Shown: piece by piece, positions 7,666 to 10,165 of the stretch | Layout: every line of letters begins with the position of its first letter | Numbering within the stretch: the first letter of the stretch is position 1 | Assembly (NCBI GenBank): GCA_003694205.1 | Contig: RFKS01000192.1 | Coordinates: 1-10,165, forward strand | DNA: 10,165 nt | Reading direction: 5' to 3' | Origin: Alphaproteobacteria bacterium | GTDB lineage: Bacteria; Pseudomonadota; Alphaproteobacteria; Sphingomonadales; Rhodothalassiaceae | Position numbers and translations under genes: made by a program | Notes under the pieces: model-generated | Databases searched by the model: none | What the model saw: only the letters and a program-made list of their open reading frames with translations | What the model was told of the DNA's origin: nothing

Positions 7666-7670
7666 GGCGA

Positions 7671-7674
7671 CCTC
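7671..7674 (-). promoter_or_regulatory. Ribosome binding site of yjbQ
   Basis: Minus-strand GAGG overlaps the TGA stop (7673-7675) of the DUF4824-like gene and stands 5 nt before the ATG at 7665. It supports the 142-residue start over the upstream ATG at 7854. Confidence 0.65.
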
Positions 7675-8359
7675 AGGGCAATGGGCGTTCGAGTGGGCGC
7701 AGGTTGCGCACCAGCGGGTCGGAAGCGGCGCCATAGGCAATCTCGGCGACGAAGCGGGGCCGGCAGGGACCGGCCGGCCGTTCGCCAAGCCGCCGCAGGA
7801 GCGCCCGGTCCGCGGCCGCGATCGCAAGATGCGGCGCAGCGAGCCGCAGTCCAAGGATCACCGCATCGCCCTTGCGCAGGGGGGCGACAATCCCCCGGGC
7901 GAGCGCCCTGCCGCGGCCGTCGCCGAGCTGGGGCCGCAGAGGCCCGGCCTCCGGTGCGACATCGACGAGCAGCACCGGGCGCGGTGCGCCCGGCGGCAGG
8001 CCGCGCGACACGGCATCGACATGCGGACCTTCGGCTTCCACCAGCACATGGGCGCGGCGCGGCACGGCCTTGGCGTTCCTCTCCGGATCGACGCTGAAAC
8101 CGAAGGCGGCAAGCCGCTCCGCCGCCGGCGGCCCGGATCCCGCGGGGGCGTATTGGCTGACCGTGACCAGCGCGAGCGGTGCCCGGTGCCCGATGACGGC
8201 CGCGATCAGGCCGCCGCCACCGGGATCGACACGGAGTCGGCATTCGTCGAGCAGAAGCGTTCCCCGCTCGGGGCCAAGCCGGTTGTAGGCGGCAAGGAGT
8301 CCGAGGCCCAAATGGGCGAGCAGAACGATGCCGATGGCGATGCGCAGGCATCCGGTCAT
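7673..8359 (-). CDS. Membrane-anchored protein resembling DUF4824
   Basis: 228-residue protein of unknown function. One N-terminal hydrophobic segment (about residues 5-25) acts as anchor or uncleaved signal, and the rest is probably periplasmic. As remembered, DUF4824 proteins are coded directly after DUF2157 proteins and share a pattern also seen here: AAYNRLGPERGTLLLDE after the membrane segment, ERLAAFGFSVDPERNAKAVPRRAHVLVEAEGP (81-112), then PVLLVDVAPEAGPLRPQLGDGRGRALARGIVAP (128-160). The recognition is by eye, so the family name is moderately certain. The start overlaps the DUF2157 stop (ATGA), with GGGAGA in the upstream gene about 6 nt before it. The frame is open to 9217, but that part is a shadow of the DUF2157 gene. 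I looked for a GDYXXLXY motif, another partner of DUF2157, and did not find one. Confidence 0.8.
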   Translation of the reverse strand: MTGCLRIAIGIVLLAHLGLGLLAAYNRLGPERGTLLLDECRLRVDPGGGGLIAAVIGHRAPLALVTVSQYAPAGSGPPAAERLAAFGFSVDPERNAKAVPRRAHVLVEAEGPHVDAVSRGLPPGAPRPVLLVDVAPEAGPLRPQLGDGRGRALARGIVAPLRKGDAVILGLRLAAPHLAIAAADRALLRRLGERPAGPCRPRFVAEIAYGAASDPLVRNLRPLERPLP

Positions 8360-9414
8360 GACCGCTCTCCCGCGGTCGCAAGAAGTCCGTTCAGGAGACG
8401 ACCGAGCCCGAACAGGATGGCGACGGCAAGCAGTAGCAGCAGCCCTTCGACCGGTGCCGGCAGGGCACCCGTGAGCCATCTGTGGGCAACCGCGATCGCG
8501 AGCAGCCAGAGTATGACGAGGCCACCATGGGCGCTTTCGCGCCAGCCCCGCTGCAGACCGAGAAACAGGGCCAGGGCGGCGAAGAGGGCCAGAAGACCGC
8601 TTTCGAGGGCCGCCGCGCTGCCCGCCGCGGCGATCAGCAGGCTGGCATCGCGGACCGTCAGCAGCAGGGCGGTCGGGCCGGCAAGAAGCAGTCCGGCGAG
8701 ACGCCAGCCGAAGCGGATCACGTGCGGCCAACGGCCCGCGAACGCGCCGACGCTCCAGGCGGCGATACCGAGAAGCAGGACCGGATCGGCGCGATGGAGG
8801 AGCGCCGCGGCGGTGGCGCCGTCCGCAAGGGCGACAATGGCGGCGAGGGCGGCACCCGCGGCAAAGGTGCCCGCTGCGGTGAGAAGGGGATCGAGATGGC
8901 GATGGCCGAGCGCGGCGGCGAAGGCGCCGACCGCAAGGACGATGGCGAAATCCATCGGGTGATTCAGGATCGCGGTTACGATCCGCAGATCGAGTGCAAA
9001 GGCGGCGACGGCGAACCAGGTGGCGAGAAGAACGAAGAAGCGGTCGCGACCCGTGCGAAACAGCGCTTCGGCGAGCAGCAGCGGCACCAGAGGCGCAACC
9101 AACGCGACGGCGATCTGGAGCCAGCTCGCAAGGCCGCCCCAGACCCGATCGAGAAGGGCGAGGACGATGCCGCCGAGTGTCAGCGCACCGAGGAGTGCCG
9201 CAAGCCGCATCGTCCACGGTGCGGCGGGCCGCGCCGAACCCTTGAGCCCGGCATCTGCCTCGAGGTCGCGCAGCACCTCGTCATGATAGGAGGCAATCGC
9301 CTTCTTCTCGGCGGGGCCGAGATTGAGGAGGCCCATGGCCTCGAGCCGCCGCGCCTCCTCGCGAAAGCCGGCGATGGCATCAAGGCGCCGCTCGGCATCG
9401 CGGCGCGGGCTCAT
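8356..9414 (-). CDS. DUF2157-type polytopic membrane protein
   Basis: 352-residue inner-membrane protein of unknown function. Residues 1-66 are cytosolic and resemble the DUF2157 head: a charged helix, then EARRLEAMGLLNLGPAEKKAIASYHDEVLRDLEADAG. About ten hydrophobic segments follow between 68 and 346, rich in Ala, Leu and Gly with few charges; WTMRLAALLGALTLGGIVLAL (67-87) is the first. No catalytic motif is visible. The ATG at 9414 is the only start available: the frame has the stop of the preceding crotonase gene just 6 nt upstream. GGAG stands 11 nt before the ATG. The product is coded between a crotonase and its likely partner, the DUF4824-like protein, with which it shares an ATGA overlap. 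The two probably form one membrane complex (inference). Confidence 0.85.
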   Translation of the reverse strand: MSPRRDAERRLDAIAGFREEARRLEAMGLLNLGPAEKKAIASYHDEVLRDLEADAGLKGSARPAAPWTMRLAALLGALTLGGIVLALLDRVWGGLASWLQIAVALVAPLVPLLLAEALFRTGRDRFFVLLATWFAVAAFALDLRIVTAILNHPMDFAIVLAVGAFAAALGHRHLDPLLTAAGTFAAGAALAAIVALADGATAAALLHRADPVLLLGIAAWSVGAFAGRWPHVIRFGWRLAGLLLAGPTALLLTVRDASLLIAAAGSAAALESGLLALFAALALFLGLQRGWRESAHGGLVILWLLAIAVAHRWLTGALPAPVEGLLLLLAVAILFGLGRLLNGLLATAGERS

Positions 9415-9420
9415 CGGACG

Positions 9421-10165
9421 CTAGTCTCCGAGGTCCTCATAATCGGGCTCGCTCTTCGTCAGGGCCGCGGCGGCGCCCTTCATCAGGTCCTCACCGAGCA
9501 GCATGCCGGCATTCCAGGTCGCGACATAATCGAGCCCGTCGGCAACCGTATGCTCGCGGGCATGGTTGAGCACCTGCTTGGTCCCGGCGACCGCAAGCGG
9601 GCTCTTGCCGGCGATCGTGCGCGCGATCTCGACGGCGCGGGCAATGGCATCCTCGCGGCTCGGCGCAACCGCGTTGACGAAGCCGTAATGCGCCGCCTCG
9701 GCGGCCCGCATCTCGCGGCCGGTATAGGCAAGCTCGCGCAGTATGCCGTGCGGCAGAAGGTGCGGCGCCCGCTGCAGGGTCCCGACATCGGCGACCATGC
9801 CGATATTGATCTCGTGAATGGCAAAGCGTGCATCATCCGCGGCGATACGCAGGTCACAGGCGGTCACCAGATCCATGGCGGCCCCAAGGCACGCGCCATG
9901 AATGGCGGCGATGACCGGCTTGCGGCAGCGTTCAAGCGCTGAAAAGCTCTGCTGAAGCTCAAGGATGCGGCGCCGCAGGGCCTCGCGCGTGCGCGCCGGA
10001 TCGGCCTTGGGGTCGGGTGCCATGTCGCGCAGCATGGCAAGATCGATGCCCGCCGAGAAATGCGGCCCGCGCCCGGACAGCACGATGGCCCGCACCCGCC
10101 CTTCGCGGTCGAGCTCGGCCAGCGCCGCCGGCAGCTCGCGCCAGAAGGCAGCGTCCATCGCATTC
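9421..10165 (-). CDS. Crotonase, likely delta3,5-delta2,4-dienoyl-CoA isomerase (5' end outside window)
   Basis: Enoyl-CoA hydratase/isomerase superfamily enzyme acting on acyl-CoA in the cytosol. The frame is open to the window edge. The bases before the ATG at 10158 code Asn-Ala, giving NAMDAAFWREL, a conserved crotonase stretch near residue 20; the true start is therefore beyond 10165. Oxyanion-hole regions are visible as FSAGIDLAML (34-43, counted from that Met) and AAIHGACLGAAMDLVTACDLR (84-104). Three acids that mark dienoyl-CoA isomerase (eukaryotic ECH1 type) are all present: Asp96 (AMDL), Glu116 (IHEINIG) and Asp124 (VADVGTLQR). The ending LDYVATWNAGMLLGEDLMK also fits ECH1. A plain enoyl-CoA hydratase is less likely. 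Reaction: shifting conjugated 3,5-double bonds during beta-oxidation of unsaturated acids. Its stop lies 6 nt before the DUF2157 gene, suggesting cotranscription. Confidence 0.92.
   Translation of the reverse strand, partial: NAMDAAFWRELPAALAELDREGRVRAIVLSGRGPHFSAGIDLAMLRDMAPDPKADPARTREALRRRILELQQSFSALERCRKPVIAAIHGACLGAAMDLVTACDLRIAADDARFAIHEINIGMVADVGTLQRAPHLLPHGILRELAYTGREMRAAEAAHYGFVNAVAPSREDAIARAVEIARTIAGKSPLAVAGTKQVLNHAREHTVADGLDYVATWNAGMLLGEDLMKGAAAALTKSEPDYEDLGD

Noticed and set aside
7673..8359. GDYXXLXY-family protein, another common neighbour of DUF2157
   Set aside because: The signature is absent; the only Gly-Asp near the C-terminus is KGDAVILGL, which does not fit.
8360..9217. 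N-terminal extension of the DUF4824-like gene up to 9217
   Set aside because: The extension is Arg/Pro/Ser-rich shadow of the DUF2157 gene; the ATGA overlap and the membrane segment starting at 8359 mark the true start.
8482..9942. 486-codon open frame on the plus strand opposite the DUF2157 and crotonase genes
   Set aside because: Extremely Gly/Arg/Glu-rich product crossing two well-supported genes; an antisense shadow.

Overview
The window is GC-rich, densely coded bacterial chromosome with no tRNA, rRNA, mobile element or CRISPR array that I can recognise. The folP-glmM-thiD order, the protein sequences and the strong G/C third-position bias suggest an alphaproteobacterium, probably near Rhodospirillales or Rhizobiales. 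This is inference from gene order and sequence style; no taxonomic marker gene is present.

Left part, plus strand (1-2963): a compact operon holding the 3' part of folP (dihydropteroate synthase, cut by the window edge), glmM (phosphoglucosamine mutase, complete) and thiD (hydroxymethylpyrimidine/phosphomethylpyrimidine kinase, complete). folP and glmM are 13 nt apart; glmM and thiD share an ATGA overlap. The products serve folate, peptidoglycan/LPS amino-sugar and thiamine biosynthesis.

Right part, minus strand (2972-10165), read from right to left: a crotonase with the acid residues of a delta3,5-delta2,4-dienoyl-CoA isomerase (5' end cut by the window edge), a DUF2157-type polytopic membrane protein, a small membrane-anchored protein resembling DUF4824, and a YjbQ/UPF0047 protein. 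These four are almost gapless and look like one transcription unit, ending at a possible terminator hairpin. After a 93-bp gap comes a HerA-type DNA-translocase ATPase, tightly coupled to a 562-residue protein that I do not recognise. After a further 127-bp gap comes a TerC-family membrane protein, convergent with thiD.

The housekeeping genes are ordinary. The part most worth following is the HerA/unknown-protein pair (3819-7143). HerA ATPases usually work with a partner, often the nuclease NurA. Here the partner position is filled by a mostly helical protein with no nuclease motif I can see. It could be a little-described DNA-processing or defence module, but nothing in the sequence proves that. 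The pair DUF2157-DUF4824 is a second poorly characterised unit, probably of the cell envelope.
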